The notes under the pieces were generated by a model. It saw nothing but the letters and a program-made list of their open reading frames with translations. It made no database searches and was not told the DNA's origin. Source: Streptomyces sp. NBC_01232 (GTDB taxonomy: Bacteria; Actinomycetota; Actinomycetes; Streptomycetales; Streptomycetaceae). Taken from it: DNA of 64,000 nucleotides. Shown piece by piece: positions 43,171 through 51,707 of the stretch. Where the stretch lies: contig NZ_CP108518.1 in NCBI RefSeq assembly GCF_035989885.1, positions 3,290,501-3,354,500 of the forward strand, written 5' to 3'. Numbering within the stretch: position 1 is the stretch's first letter; each line of letters begins with the position of its first letter. The position numbers and the translations under genes are program-made.

Positions 43171-44406
43171 ATGCCCCTCATGGCCGTCACCGGCAACACC
43201 CTCGTCCTCGCCGCCCCGCCCGCACCGCTCCCCGACCGGACTCCTCCGCGCCCGCGGGGCCCCTACCGGCGCCTGTTCGCCCTGCCGGGCACCCGCGGCT
43301 TCACCGCCGGGAACCTGCTCGCCCGGCTCCCCATGGGCATGTTCGGGGTCAGCGCGGTCATGATGATCGCCGGGCAGCGCGGCTCGTACGCCCTCGCCGG
43401 CGCGGTCACGGCCACCGGCCTGGCCGCCACCGCGCTGGTCGCGCCGTGGACCGCCCGGCTGATCGACCGTCACGGGCAGGCCCGGATCGCCGTCCCGGCC
43501 ACCCTGATCGCGGTCCTCGGCTCGCTGTCCCTGATCGCGTGCGTCCGTACCGGGGCACCCGCCTGGACCCTCTTCGCCTCGTACGCCGCGACGGCCACCA
43601 CCCCCAACATCGGCGGCATGTCCCGGGCCCGCTGGACGCACCTGCTGAAGGGCTCCCCGGACGCGCACCACACCGCGATGTCCTTCGAGCAGGCCGCGGA
43701 CGAGCTCTGCTACATGCTCGGCCCGGTCCTTGCGGCCCTCCTGTGCTCGCTCCTCTTCCCCGAGGCCGGCACGCTCACCGCGGCCGCCCTCCTGCTGACC
43801 GGCATGCTGGTCTTCACCTCCTGCCGCTCCACCCAGCCCCCGGTGTCGGCGGCCCCCCGCCACGGCTCCCCGCTGCGGGTCCTCGCCCCGCTGCTGCCCC
43901 TCTTCCTCGCCACGGGCGTGGTCTTCGGCTCGATGGAGATCGCCTCGATCGCCCACCTCGACGCCCTGGGCCTGGGCCCCGCCTCCGGCCCGGTCCTGGC
44001 CCTCCAGGCAGCGGGCTCCTGCGCGGCCGGCCTGCTCTACGGCACGCTGCGCCCGCGCGGCCTGCGCACCTGCCTGACCGCCATGGCCGGCGCGATGATC
44101 CTGCCGTGGCTCGCGGCGGCCACGGGCTCCCTGCTCCCGCTGGCCTGCGCCCTGCTCCTGGCGGGCATGGCCACGGCTCCGACGATGGTGACGGCGATGT
44201 CCCGGGTCCACGCCCTCATCCCGGCGGGCCGCCTGAACGAGGGCATGACCCTGACGGTCACCGCCATCCTCGCGGGCATATCCCTGGGTGCGGCGACGGC
44301 CGGCACCCTGGTCGACCACCTGGGCCCCACGACGGCCTACGCCCTCCCGGCTGCAGCGGCCCTCCTGGCCCTCGCGATCGGCCTCCGCCCCCGCAGTCCC
44401 CACTGA
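43171..44406 (+). CDS. MFS transporter controlled by divergent LysR gene
   Basis: 411 aa from the ATG giving [15 protein letters not shown]; a GTG twenty codons upstream is possible. About 12 TM helices ([20 protein letters not shown] at TM1, [14 protein letters not shown] at the TM2 loop). It resembles sugar/aromatic or drug efflux members of the MFS. The substrate is unknown. It is the last intact gene before the orphan toxin remnant. Confidence 0.82.
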   Translation: MPLMAVTGNTLVLAAPPAPLPDRTPPRPRGPYRRLFALPGTRGFTAGNLLARLPMGMFGVSAVMMIAGQRGSYALAGAVTATGLAATALVAPWTARLIDRHGQARIAVPATLIAVLGSLSLIACVRTGAPAWTLFASYAATATTPNIGGMSRARWTHLLKGSPDAHHTAMSFEQAADELCYMLGPVLAALLCSLLFPEAGTLTAAALLLTGMLVFTSCRSTQPPVSAAPRHGSPLRVLAPLLPLFLATGVVFGSMEIASIAHLDALGLGPASGPVLALQAAGSCAAGLLYGTLRPRGLRTCLTAMAGAMILPWLAAATGSLLPLACALLLAGMATAPTMVTAMSRVHALIPAGRLNEGMTLTVTAILAGISLGAATAGTLVDHLGPTTAYALPAAAALLALAIGLRPRSPH

Positions 44407-44414
44407 CCTCTGCC

Positions 44415-44671
44415 GTGAGGAGCGTTCACTTCGACCCCGCCGCCTGGGAGGACTTCCTGTTCCGGCTCTCCTCCGACCGGAAGATGGCCCGCCGGATCAC
44501 CCGCCTGATCGGCGAGATCCAGCGGGACCCGTTCGCCGGCATCGGCAAGCCCGAGCCGTGAAGGGTGAGCTGTCGGGCTACTGGTCCCGCCGCATCGACG
44601 ACGAGCACCGCCTCGTGTACCGGGCCGACGAGAAGGAAGTGAAGGTCCTCGAGGCCCGCTACCACTACCGA
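44415..44671 (+). pseudogene. Frameshifted YoeB/Txe-type mRNA interferase remnant
   Basis: From a GTG 8 bases after the MFS stop, the frame reads [20 protein letters not shown] then [21 protein letters not shown] and stops at TGA (44559-44561). The next frame continues [21 protein letters not shown] and ends EARYHY. Together these are the two halves of a YoeB/Txe toxin: PFxGxGKPEPLK, then SRRIxxEHRLVY, then RYHY. One C missing after GAGCCG (about 44558) would restore KPEPLKGEL, so a single-base deletion splits the gene. The codon after RYHY is CGA, so the usual stop is also lost. No YefM-type antitoxin precedes it. It may also be a sequencing error. Confidence 0.78.
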
Positions 44672-44679
44672 CGCATGAC

Positions 44680-44713
44680 AAAGGCCCCGCAGCCGAGAGG
44701 CTGCGGGGCCTTT
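44680..44713. terminator. Strong bidirectional terminator
   Basis: A perfect 15-bp stem, AAAGGCCCCGCAGCC with its complement, GAGA tetraloop, and T/A runs on both sides. It lies between the toxin remnant and the 3' end of tmRNA. Confidence 0.92.
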
Positions 44714-44729
44714 GCCCACATGGGATGAG

Positions 44730-45115
44730 TGGAGATGGCGGGAATCGAACCCGCGTCCAACGGTGCAGAAGCAGGGCTTCTCCGAGCGCAGTCCGCTGCG
44801 CTTTTCTCAGCCCCGGAGATCACACGGACAAGTCTCCGACGGGCTCAGTCACTGTTTGATTTCCCTCCAACCCCCGTGACCGGGGCTAGAGGTTTAGATC
44901 CCTAATTGACGCCAGGATCCGGACCGGGACCACTTCCGGGCTGACGCTCCTCACAGAGGCTTCAGCTCACTGTTATTAGGCAGCGAGGGTGAAGCGGGAG
45001 TTATCGCTCTTGGAGTTGGCGATTATTGTTTGCGACATATGGTTAGCGAGATCATTGCCGCTTCCTCGGCTCGCTTCCCCTGCATCGACATCCGCTGTCG
45101 AAACCGATCATCCCC
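44730..45115 (-). ncRNA. ssrA: Transfer-messenger RNA (tmRNA)
   Basis: A 386-base RNA read on the minus strand. The 5' end GGGGATGATCGGTTTCGACA pairs in part with the 3' acceptor CATCTCC-A. The T arm reads GCGGGTTCGATTCCCGC. CCA is not encoded. The tag frame runs from about 45020 to 44979 and encodes ANSKSDNSRFTLAA followed by TAATAA. It ends LAA, the ClpXP/Tsp degradation signal. tmRNA rescues stalled ribosomes. SmpB, its partner, is encoded 84 bases away on the same strand. Confidence 0.95.
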
Positions 45116-45199
45116 ATGTTGTTTTTTCAAGCTGCGCCGACCCCTGGGGGACGGTGCTGACGCCATGGTACGCGAAGTGGACCACCGCGTGCCAGATGA

Positions 45200-45685
45200 T
45201 TAAACCGTGCCGCGCTGCTTGCGACGGATGGCCGAGATCGTCCGGTTCGTCTCGCGGGTGTCCTGCTTCTCCCGCATGGTCTGGCGCTTGTCGTACTCCT
45301 TCTTGCCCTTCGCCAGCGCGATCTCGACCTTCGCGCGGCCGTCCTTGAAGTAGAGCGAGAGGGGCACGATCGTGTGACCCGACTCGTCCGCCTTGCGCTC
45401 CAGCTTGTCGATCTCCTCGCGGTGCATGAGGAGCTTGCGCTTGCGCCGGGCGCTGTGGTTGGTCCAGGTGCCCTGGCTGTACTCCGGCACGTGCACGTTG
45501 TAGAGCCAGGCCTCCCCGCTCTCCACCGACACGAAGCCGTCCACCAGCGAGGCCCGGCCCTGGCGCATGGACTTGACCTCGGTGCCCGTGAGCACGAGAC
45601 CGCACTCGTAGGTGTCGAGGATCGCGTAGTCGTGCCGCGCCTTCTTGTTCTGGGCGATCAGCTTGCGCCCTTTTTCCTTAGCCAT
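45200..45685 (-). CDS. smpB: SsrA-binding protein SmpB
   Basis: 161 aa, the standard length, starting [20 protein letters not shown]. Conserved blocks are [52 protein letters not shown] and the basic C-terminal tail ([20 protein letters not shown]) that reads the empty mRNA channel. SmpB delivers tmRNA to stalled ribosomes. It sits next to ssrA. The S41 protease gene ends 18 bases upstream, on the same strand. Confidence 0.96.
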   Translation of the reverse strand: MAKEKGRKLIAQNKKARHDYAILDTYECGLVLTGTEVKSMRQGRASLVDGFVSVESGEAWLYNVHVPEYSQGTWTNHSARRKRKLLMHREEIDKLERKADESGHTIVPLSLYFKDGRAKVEIALAKGKKEYDKRQTMREKQDTRETNRTISAIRRKQRGTV

Positions 45686-45703
45686 AGTGCGCTCATTTTC
45701 GCA

Positions 45704-46894
45704 CTACGGACCCACCCCGAGGCCACCCAATACCGTGACGGCCCGCTCCTCGACCCGGTCGCCGGCCGTCACGTCCGGGGTGATGCCGTCGCCGTCCAGG
45801 CTCCGGCCCGCCGGTGTGCGGTACGTGCCGACCGTCAGTTCGGCAACCGAACCGTCCGGGAGTTCGGTCGGCATCTGCACCGAGCCCTTGCCGAAGGTCC
45901 GGCTGCCCACCGCCACCGCCCGGCCGCGGTCCTGCAGGGCGCCCGTCACCAGCTCGGCCGCGCTCATCGTGCCGCCGTCGACGAGGGCCACCAGCGGCCG
46001 GGTGGTGTCCCCGCCCGGGGCCGCGTGCAGGACCCGCTGCTCGCCCCGTACGTCGTACGTGGCCACCAGCCCGCCGTCGAGGAAGGCGGAGGCCGCGGTG
46101 ACCGCCTCGGCGACCAGCCCGCCCGGATTGCCGCGCAGGTCCAGCACGACCCCGGCGCCGGGCGGGGCCGCACGGACGGCGGCCCTGACGCGCTCGCCCG
46201 AACCACGGGTGAAGGAGGCCACCTTGATGACGGTCACCCCGTCCGGGCGCCGGCGGACGGTCACCGGCTCGGTGCGCAGCTGTTCGCGGCGCACGGTCTC
46301 GGTGAGGTCGGCGCCGTTCCGGCTCAGGTTCAGCACGACGGGGGTGCCCGCCTCGCCGCGCAGCAGCGCGACCACGTCGGCCACGGCCAGACCGGTCACG
46401 GCCTGCCCGTCGACGCTCAGCAGCCGGTCCCCGGCCCGCAGTCCGGCGCGGGCGGCGGGGCTTCCGGGCTGGACCGTGTCGACCTCGATCATTCCGTCGC
46501 GGGCCCGCTGGGCCCACACCCCGACGCCGGTCCAGTGGCCGTCGAGGCCCTCGGCGAAGGCGGCGTACTCGCCCTGGTCGTAGACGGTGCCCCAGCGGTC
46601 ACCGCTGCGGCTGACCACCTCCTGGGCGGCCTTCTTCCCGGACTTCCCCTCGGCGACGGCCTCGGCCGCGGCGCGGGCGACCGCGTCCCGGTCGGCGGTG
46701 CCCGCCTCGCGCGGGGCCTCGGCGGCGGGTGCTCCCGTCAGGGCCGCGGCGGCCGCGGCGCCCTCCTCGCGGTCCCAGCAGCCGGTGTACGCACCGGCAC
46801 CGACGGCGGTGAGGAACGCCAACGTCAGAACGGCCCCGCGACGCAGGTCGCGGGGCCGGAGACAGAAGGCGGGAATACTCGGCAAGCCCAGCAT
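45704..46894 (-). CDS. Carboxy-terminal processing peptidase (S41) with PDZ domain
   Basis: 396 aa from an ATG (MLGLPSIPAFCLRPRDLRRG). One N-terminal membrane segment (about residues 20-38), then a helical region, PDZ domain (about 125-205: GVWAQRARDGMIEVDTVQPG, GLRAGDRLLSVDG), then the S41 domain. Its catalytic Ser is in GTMSAAELVTGAL and the Lys in SRTFGKGSVQ. The protein is predicted outside the membrane as a tail-specific protease. In remembered Streptomyces synteny it lies between smpB and ftsX, as here. It could process secreted or division-related proteins; this is not shown. Confidence 0.9.
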   Translation of the reverse strand: MLGLPSIPAFCLRPRDLRRGAVLTLAFLTAVGAGAYTGCWDREEGAAAAAALTGAPAAEAPREAGTADRDAVARAAAEAVAEGKSGKKAAQEVVSRSGDRWGTVYDQGEYAAFAEGLDGHWTGVGVWAQRARDGMIEVDTVQPGSPAARAGLRAGDRLLSVDGQAVTGLAVADVVALLRGEAGTPVVLNLSRNGADLTETVRREQLRTEPVTVRRRPDGVTVIKVASFTRGSGERVRAAVRAAPPGAGVVLDLRGNPGGLVAEAVTAASAFLDGGLVATYDVRGEQRVLHAAPGGDTTRPLVALVDGGTMSAAELVTGALQDRGRAVAVGSRTFGKGSVQMPTELPDGSVAELTVGTYRTPAGRSLDGDGITPDVTAGDRVEERAVTVLGGLGVGP

Positions 46895-46961
46895 GGCGCC
46901 GAGTCTAGGACAAGCCCCGCGCCGGTACGGGTGGTTGACCGGACCGCTCGCGGGGCGCTTG

Positions 46962-47933
46962 TCACACCTTCAGGTACTTGCGCAGGGCGATGAAAGCGGC
47001 CACGGAGGGCATCAGGAGGCCGATGAAGAGCACGTACGGGAGCTTGGCCAGCACCGATCCCCAGCCCATGAAGTCGATCAGCTGGATCTTGTCGCGCAGG
47101 CCGACGCCGTGGTCGATCACGAAGTACTGACCGGACACGAGCATGGCGCAGGCGAAGAGCGCACCGATGAGGCCGGCGACGGCGGCCTCCATGATGAAGG
47201 GGACCTGGATGTAGAAGCTGGAGGCACCCACCAGCCGCATGATCCCCGTCTCCCGCCTGCGGCTGAACGCCGAGACGCGCACGGTGTTGACGATCAGCAG
47301 CAGCGCCACGATCAGCATGATCAGCATGATGCCGAGGGCCGCGAAGTTGAGGTAGTTCAGGATCCGGAAGAGGTCGTCGATCGCCTGGCGCTGGTCGTCG
47401 ACGGTGTGGATGCCGTCACGGCCGGCGAAGGCGGAGGTGACCACCTTGTACTTCTCCGGGTTCTTGAGCTTGACCCGGAAGGACTCCTGCATCTGGTCGG
47501 GAGTGATGGAGGAGGCCAGGGCGGTGTGGCCGTACTGCTCCTGGTAGTGCTTGTAGGCCTCGTCCGCCGACTCGTAGGCGACGGACTTCACCAGGGACAT
47601 CTGCTTGAGCTCGGACTCGATCTGCTTCTTCTGCTCCTCGGTCACGGCGCCCTTGCGGCAGGTGGCGACGCCACCGGCGCCGCCACCGGCCGAACCGTCC
47701 GGCTTGGCGGCGACCTCGCCCGCCTCCTGGGCGTCCTGCTTGTTGCAGAGGTAGATCGAGACGTTGGCCTTGTCGTACCAGAAGCCCTTCATCCGGCTCA
47801 CCTGCTCGCTCATGAGCATGGAGCCGCCGAACAGGGCCAGCGAGAGGGCCACGGAGATGATGACCGCGAAGGTCATGGTGAGATTGCGCCGGAGACCGAC
47901 GCCGATCTCCGACATGACGAACTGGGCGCGCAT
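46962..47933 (-). CDS. ftsX: Cell division protein FtsX
   Basis: 323 aa, with four TM segments. The first is at about residues 22-42 (LTMTFAVIISVALSLALFGG), followed by a large extracellular domain (about 45-190, with two cysteines in SIYLCNKQD and VATCRKG that may bridge). The rest lie in the last third: LNFAALGIMLIMLIVALLLI and the C-terminal KLPYVLFIGLLMPSVAAFIA. FtsEX gates peptidoglycan hydrolases of the RipC/NlpC class. The start is 17 bases from the ftsE stop. The hydrolase partner is not in the window. Confidence 0.93.
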   Translation of the reverse strand: MRAQFVMSEIGVGLRRNLTMTFAVIISVALSLALFGGSMLMSEQVSRMKGFWYDKANVSIYLCNKQDAQEAGEVAAKPDGSAGGGAGGVATCRKGAVTEEQKKQIESELKQMSLVKSVAYESADEAYKHYQEQYGHTALASSITPDQMQESFRVKLKNPEKYKVVTSAFAGRDGIHTVDDQRQAIDDLFRILNYLNFAALGIMLIMLIVALLLIVNTVRVSAFSRRRETGIMRLVGASSFYIQVPFIMEAAVAGLIGALFACAMLVSGQYFVIDHGVGLRDKIQLIDFMGWGSVLAKLPYVLFIGLLMPSVAAFIALRKYLKV

Positions 47934-47950
47934 TGCGTCTCAGGGACCTT

Positions 47951-48640
47951 TCAGTGCTGGTAGCCGTAGACGCCGCGCGACTGGTCGCGCACGAGTCGGC
48001 CCTTTTCGAGTTCGATGACGCGCTTGCGCATCTGGTCGACGATCTGCTGGTCGTGGGTGGCCATGATCACCGTGGTGCCGGTCCGGTTGATCCGGTCCAG
48101 CAGCTTCATGATCCCGACCGAGGTCTGCGGGTCGAGGTTGCCGGTGGGCTCGTCCGCGATCAGCAGGGCGGGGCGGTTGACGAAGGCGCGGGCGATGGCC
48201 ACGCGCTGCTGCTCACCGCCGGAGAGCTCGCCCGGCATCCGCTCCTCCTTGCCGCCGAGGCCCACGAGTTCGAGGACCTGCGGGACGGCCTTGCGGATCT
48301 CGCCCCGCGGCTTGCCGATGACCTCCTGGGCGAAGGCCACGTTCTCGGCCACCGTCTTGTTGGGCAGCAGGCGGAAGTCCTGGAACACGGTCCCCAGCTG
48401 GCGCCGCATCTGCGGAACCTTCCAGTTGGAGAGCTTCGCGAGGTCCTTGCCCAGGACGTGCACCTGGCCGTGGCTCGCCCGCTCCTCGCGCAGGATGAGG
48501 CGCAGGAAGGTGGACTTGCCGGAGCCGGAGGAGCCCACGAGGAAGACGAACTCCCCCTTCGCGATGTCGAGGGAGACTTCTCTGAGTGCGGGACGGCTCT
48601 GCTTCGGGTAGGACTTGGAGACACTGTCGAATCGGATCAC
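47951..48640 (-). CDS. ftsE: Cell division ATP-binding protein FtsE
   Basis: 229 aa from a GTG start. Walker A is [10 protein letters not shown] loop in [18 protein letters not shown] signature [14 protein letters not shown], Walker [14 protein letters not shown] loop MATHDQQ. The ATPase partner of FtsX in the inner membrane, transmitting ATP hydrolysis to cell-wall hydrolase activation during division. It is the first gene of the ftsEX pair. A 237-base leader region lies upstream, divergent from the 61-aa zinc-ribbon gene. Confidence 0.95.
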   Translation of the reverse strand: MIRFDSVSKSYPKQSRPALREVSLDIAKGEFVFLVGSSGSGKSTFLRLILREERASHGQVHVLGKDLAKLSNWKVPQMRRQLGTVFQDFRLLPNKTVAENVAFAQEVIGKPRGEIRKAVPQVLELVGLGGKEERMPGELSGGEQQRVAIARAFVNRPALLIADEPTGNLDPQTSVGIMKLLDRINRTGTTVIMATHDQQIVDQMRKRVIELEKGRLVRDQSRGVYGYQH

Positions 48641-48877
48641 GGGTGCACCACGGTCGCCGGGAGTAGGTGTGCGTGACCATACGCGAACGGGCGCGACGTG
48701 TGGACCCTGCCTCCGGACTTGCCCTATTTATCCCCCGGTCCCGGAGGGTACGGACCGTGATTGCCCGGACGGGCCGCGCCGAATGTCGACGAAGCTGGCA
48801 CAGTGGTAGGGGGAACGCTCCGGTTCCCCACGCCGTTATAGGACACGAGAAGCCCTAGGGGACGAGAGGAGGAGCGC

Positions 48878-49063
48878 ATGACATATGACCGGCTCGTGTG
48901 CGCGAACTGCGCCGCACCCGTCAGCCAGGGCCGCTGCCCGGTGTGCCGGGCGAACCGGGAGCGCCTCCAGCAGGAGGGCCCCTTCTCCGGTCTGGACCCC
49001 ATGGCCATCGTCGTGCTCATGGTGGTCCTCGTGGCAGTTCTGGTGCTGACGGCTCAGGTCTGA
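48878..49063 (+). CDS. 61-aa zinc-ribbon, single-TM peptide
   Basis: 61 aa with an excellent ribosome-binding site (GGAGGAG, 5-base spacing). The N-terminal half has a CxxC...CxxC zinc-ribbon pattern (LVCANCAAP, GRCPVCRANR). The C-terminal half is one TM helix (AIVVLMVVLVAVLVL). It starts 237 bases from ftsE on the opposite strand and ends before a strong terminator. Small zinc-ribbon membrane proteins of this type are conserved beside ftsEX in Streptomyces as I remember it. The function is unknown, and a role in division or membrane regulation is only suggested by position. Confidence 0.78.
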   Translation: MTYDRLVCANCAAPVSQGRCPVCRANRERLQQEGPFSGLDPMAIVVLMVVLVAVLVLTAQV

Positions 49064-49129
49064 GCCGCCCGGACCGCCCGGTCGCGGTGCACGCGGTGTC
49101 CGTGCCGCGTACCGATCACACACGCGCGA

Positions 49130-49162
49130 GAAGGGCCCGGACACCTGGTGTCCGGGCCCTTC
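49130..49162. terminator. Terminator after the zinc-ribbon gene
   Basis: A perfect 15-bp stem, GAAGGGCCCGGACAC with its complement, CTG loop, then a pyrimidine-rich sequence. It lies between convergent genes and serves prfB as well. Confidence 0.88.
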
Positions 49163-49187
49163 CGCTTGCGTGCGCGCGTGCCGGTGG

Positions 49188-50297
49188 CTACGCGGTCTGC
49201 TCCTGCTGCTTGCGCCAGCGGATTCCGGCCTCCAGGAAGCCGTCGATCTCGCCGTCGAGGACCGCCTGCGGGTTGCCGACCTCGAACTCCGTCCTCAGGT
49301 CCTTGACCATCTGGTACGGGTGCAGGACGTAGGAGCGCATCTGGTTGCCCCAGGAGCTGCCGCCGTCCTTGAGGGCGTCCATCTTGTCCTTCTCCTCCTG
49401 GCGGCGCCGCTCGAGCAGCTTGGCCTGGAGGACGTTCATCGCACTGGCCTTGTTCTGGATCTGCGAGCGCTCGTTCTGGCAGGAGACGACGATGCCGGTC
49501 GGCAGGTGCGTGATGCGGACCGCCGAGTCGGTGGTGTTGACGCCCTGGCCGCCGGGGCCGGAGGCGCGGTACACGTCGACGCGCAGCTCGGTCTCGTCGA
49601 TCTCGACGTGGTCGCTGGTCTCGACGACCGGGAGCACCTCGACGCCCGCGAAGGAGGTCTGGCGGCGGCCCTGGTTGTCGAAGGGCGAGATGCGCACGAG
49701 GCGGTGGGTGCCCTGCTCGACGGAGAGCGTGCCGTAGGCGTACGGGGCCTTGACGACGAAGGTGGTCGACTTGATGCCGGCCTCTTCCGCGTACGAGGTC
49801 TCGTAGATCTCGGTGGAGTAGCCGTGCCGCTCGGCCCAGCGCAGGTACATGCGCTGGAGGCGCTCGGCGAAGTCGGAGGCGTCGACGCCGCCGGCCTCGG
49901 CGCGGATGTTGACCAGGGCCTCGCGCTCGGCGTACTCGCCGGAGAGCAGGGTCCGGACCTCCATCTCGTCCAGCGCCTTGCGGACGGAGACCAGCTCGGT
50001 CTCGGCCTCCGCGAGGGTGTCCGCGTCGTCCATCTCCTGGGCGAGCTCGAAGAGGACCGCGAGGTCATCGATGCGCCCGCGCAGGGTCTCGGTCTTGCGG
50101 ACCTCGGCCTGGAGGTGCGAAAGCTTGCTCGTGATCTTCTGAGCGGCCTCCGGGTCGTCCCACAGGGACGGCGCGGCGGCCTGCTCCTCGAGCACGGCGA
50201 TATCTGCCCTCAGCTTGTCGAGGTCCAGGACGGCCTCGATCGACCCCATGGTCGAGGAGAGGGACTTCAGCTCTTCGGAAACATCGACGACTGCCAC
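49188..50297 (-). CDS. prfB: Peptide chain release factor 2
   Basis: 369 aa from a GTG. It recognises UGA and UAA stops. The catalytic GGQ is in [12 protein letters not shown]; the codon-recognition tripeptide region reads [15 protein letters not shown] (SPF). The N-terminal domain is [14 protein letters not shown] followed by a coiled region ([20 protein letters not shown]). The frame is uninterrupted, so there is no programmed +1 frameshift of the E. coli type; autoregulation through UGA is absent. It neighbours ftsEX and smpB in the core cluster. Confidence 0.95.
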   Translation of the reverse strand: MAVVDVSEELKSLSSTMGSIEAVLDLDKLRADIAVLEEQAAAPSLWDDPEAAQKITSKLSHLQAEVRKTETLRGRIDDLAVLFELAQEMDDADTLAEAETELVSVRKALDEMEVRTLLSGEYAEREALVNIRAEAGGVDASDFAERLQRMYLRWAERHGYSTEIYETSYAEEAGIKSTTFVVKAPYAYGTLSVEQGTHRLVRISPFDNQGRRQTSFAGVEVLPVVETSDHVEIDETELRVDVYRASGPGGQGVNTTDSAVRITHLPTGIVVSCQNERSQIQNKASAMNVLQAKLLERRRQEEKDKMDALKDGGSSWGNQMRSYVLHPYQMVKDLRTEFEVGNPQAVLDGEIDGFLEAGIRWRKQQEQTA

Positions 50298-50353
50298 GGG
50301 TCCAGCGTAGCCGGTCCCCGGACAACGCCGTCCGGGCAGGCCGGATCACCCGT

Positions 50354-50382
50354 ACTGATGAGAGGTCGTACGGGCGTACGCT
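50354..50382 (+). promoter_or_regulatory. Predicted promoter placing a leaderless start at 50389
   Basis: ACTGAT (50354-50359), 17-base spacer, TACGCT (50377-50382). Seven bases after the -10 box lies the ATG of the leader sORF, so the mRNA could be leaderless. The -35 match is weak. Confidence 0.35.
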
Positions 50383-50388
50383 CACGGT

Positions 50389-50478
50389 ATGACCGTTCTC
50401 CTCGTCAAGCGCCGCCATGTGGACCACATGCGTGTCACGACGACGAGCTGTCTGCCGCCGGACCGTTCACGAGCCTGA
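50389..50478 (+). CDS. 29-aa putative leader peptide upstream of the oxygenase gene
   Basis: An ATG-started frame of 29 codons: MTVLLVKRRHVDHMRVTTTS followed by CLPPDRSRA and TGA. There is no ribosome-binding site, but a possible promoter places the transcription start at or very near the ATG (leaderless). The pattern (hydrophobic start, RRHVD, then an Arg-Val segment and a Cys near the end) matches the short leader peptides that I remember being annotated upstream of Streptomyces sulfur-metabolism and other genes, where ribosome stalling at Cys codons may control transcription. It lies 138 bases ahead of an isopenicillin-N-synthase-like oxygenase. Function is inferred from pattern and position. 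Confidence 0.6.
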   Translation: MTVLLVKRRHVDHMRVTTTSCLPPDRSRA

Positions 50479-50616
50479 TCCACCCCGATCCGACTTGGTC
50501 CTGTACGCGCGGCTCCCGCGGTCCCGGCACCACCCCTGTCGGCGACCCTCCCCCGCCCCGCGGCCCCCGCCACCTCTGGGGAACAGGACCCCGTGACATC
50601 CCGAAACGGAGCCGTC

Positions 50617-51618
50617 ATGCCGTCCGCGCACACTCTCCCGGTCCTGGACCTCTCCCAGGCCGACGACCCGGCCCAGCGGGCCGACTTCCTGAAGAAGCTG
50701 CACGCAGCCGCCAGGGACTCCGGTTTCCTGCACCTGACCGGGCACGGCGTCACCGCCGCCGAGAGCGCCCGCATCCTCGATCTGACCAAGGCCTTCTTCG
50801 CCCTCCCGGAGGACGACCGGCTCGCCGTCAGCAACCTGAACTCCCCGCACTTCCGCGGCTACACCCGCATCGGCCACGAGCTGACCGGCGGGGCCTCCGA
50901 CTGGCGGGACCAGCTGGACGTCGGCGCGGAACGCCCGGCGCCGGCCGTGGGGCCGGACGACCCGGCGTACCTGTGGCTGGAGGGCCCGAACCAGTGGCCC
51001 CCGGCGCTCCCGGAGCTCCGTACGGTGGTCCTGGAATGGCAGTCCAGGCTCGCGGCGGTCGCCCACCGCCTGCTCCGGGAACTCCTCGTGGCGATCGGCG
51101 CCCCGGCGGACTTCTTCGACGCCGCCTTCGCGGACCGCCCGCACCTGCACACCAAGCTGATCCGCTACCCCGGATCGGCCCCCTCCGGCGCCGACCAGGG
51201 GGTCGGCGCGCACAAGGACTACGGGTTCCTGACGCTCCTGCTCCAGGACTCGGTGGGCGGCCTCCAGGTGGTCCGGGACGGCGGCTACCTGGACGTGCCG
51301 CCGATGCCGGGGGCGTTCGTGGTGAACCTGGGCGAGCTGCTGGAGATCGCGACGGAGGGCTATCTGACGGCGACGGACCACCGGGTGGTCAGCCCGCCGG
51401 GCGCGGTGGAGCGGTACTCGGTGCCGTTCTTCTACAACCCGCGGCTGGACGCGGTGATCGACACCGTCCCGGGGGACTACCTGCGCTCCGCCCCGGGTGT
51501 CGCGCACGACGAGACGAACCCGCTGCACGCCGAGTACGGCCGCAACGAACTGAAGGGCTGGGTGCGCGCCCACCCGGCGGTGGCGCGGCGCTGGCACCCG
51601 GAACTCGTCGCGGCGTAG
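50617..51618 (+). CDS. Isopenicillin-N-synthase-like 2-oxoglutarate/Fe(II) oxygenase
   Basis: 333 aa from an ATG preceded by GGAG (MPSAHTLPVLDL); a GTG eight codons earlier is possible. An N-terminal DIOX_N segment (LKKLHAAARDSGFLHLTGHG) is followed by the jelly-roll core. The facial triad is in GVGAHKDYGFLTLLL (HxD) and ATDHRVV (distal His). The 2OG-binding Arg-x-Ser is in VERYSVPFFYNP. Such enzymes oxidise small molecules (amino acids, gibberellin- or flavone-type substrates in plants; unknown here). It is inserted between prfB and pkaB. The leader peptide upstream suggests amino-acid- or sulfur-linked regulation. Confidence 0.87.
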   Translation: MPSAHTLPVLDLSQADDPAQRADFLKKLHAAARDSGFLHLTGHGVTAAESARILDLTKAFFALPEDDRLAVSNLNSPHFRGYTRIGHELTGGASDWRDQLDVGAERPAPAVGPDDPAYLWLEGPNQWPPALPELRTVVLEWQSRLAAVAHRLLRELLVAIGAPADFFDAAFADRPHLHTKLIRYPGSAPSGADQGVGAHKDYGFLTLLLQDSVGGLQVVRDGGYLDVPPMPGAFVVNLGELLEIATEGYLTATDHRVVSPPGAVERYSVPFFYNPRLDAVIDTVPGDYLRSAPGVAHDETNPLHAEYGRNELKGWVRAHPAVARRWHPELVAA

Positions 51619-51660
51619 CGGCGTTCCGCACGCGTCGGCGATCGGGGCGCGGGAGGTCGG

Positions 51661-51699
51661 GACGCCGGGGCCGGGGGCGGCGCCCCCGGCCCCGGCGTC
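51661..51699. terminator. Bidirectional terminator, 18-bp perfect stem
   Basis: GACGCCGGGGCCGGGGGC with its exact reverse complement and a GGC loop, between the convergent oxygenase and pkaB stop codons. Confidence 0.9.
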
Positions 51700-51707
51700 G
51701 CACGCCC

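Noticed and set aside
44288..44728. ORF running from inside the MFS gene across the toxin remnant
   Set aside because: Its first half is out of frame with the MFS protein. Only its second half matches the YoeB family, which is explained by the frameshift.
49188..50297. Programmed frameshift in prfB
   Set aside because: The frame is continuous with no internal UGA near codon 25, so no E. coli-type autoregulatory shift exists here.
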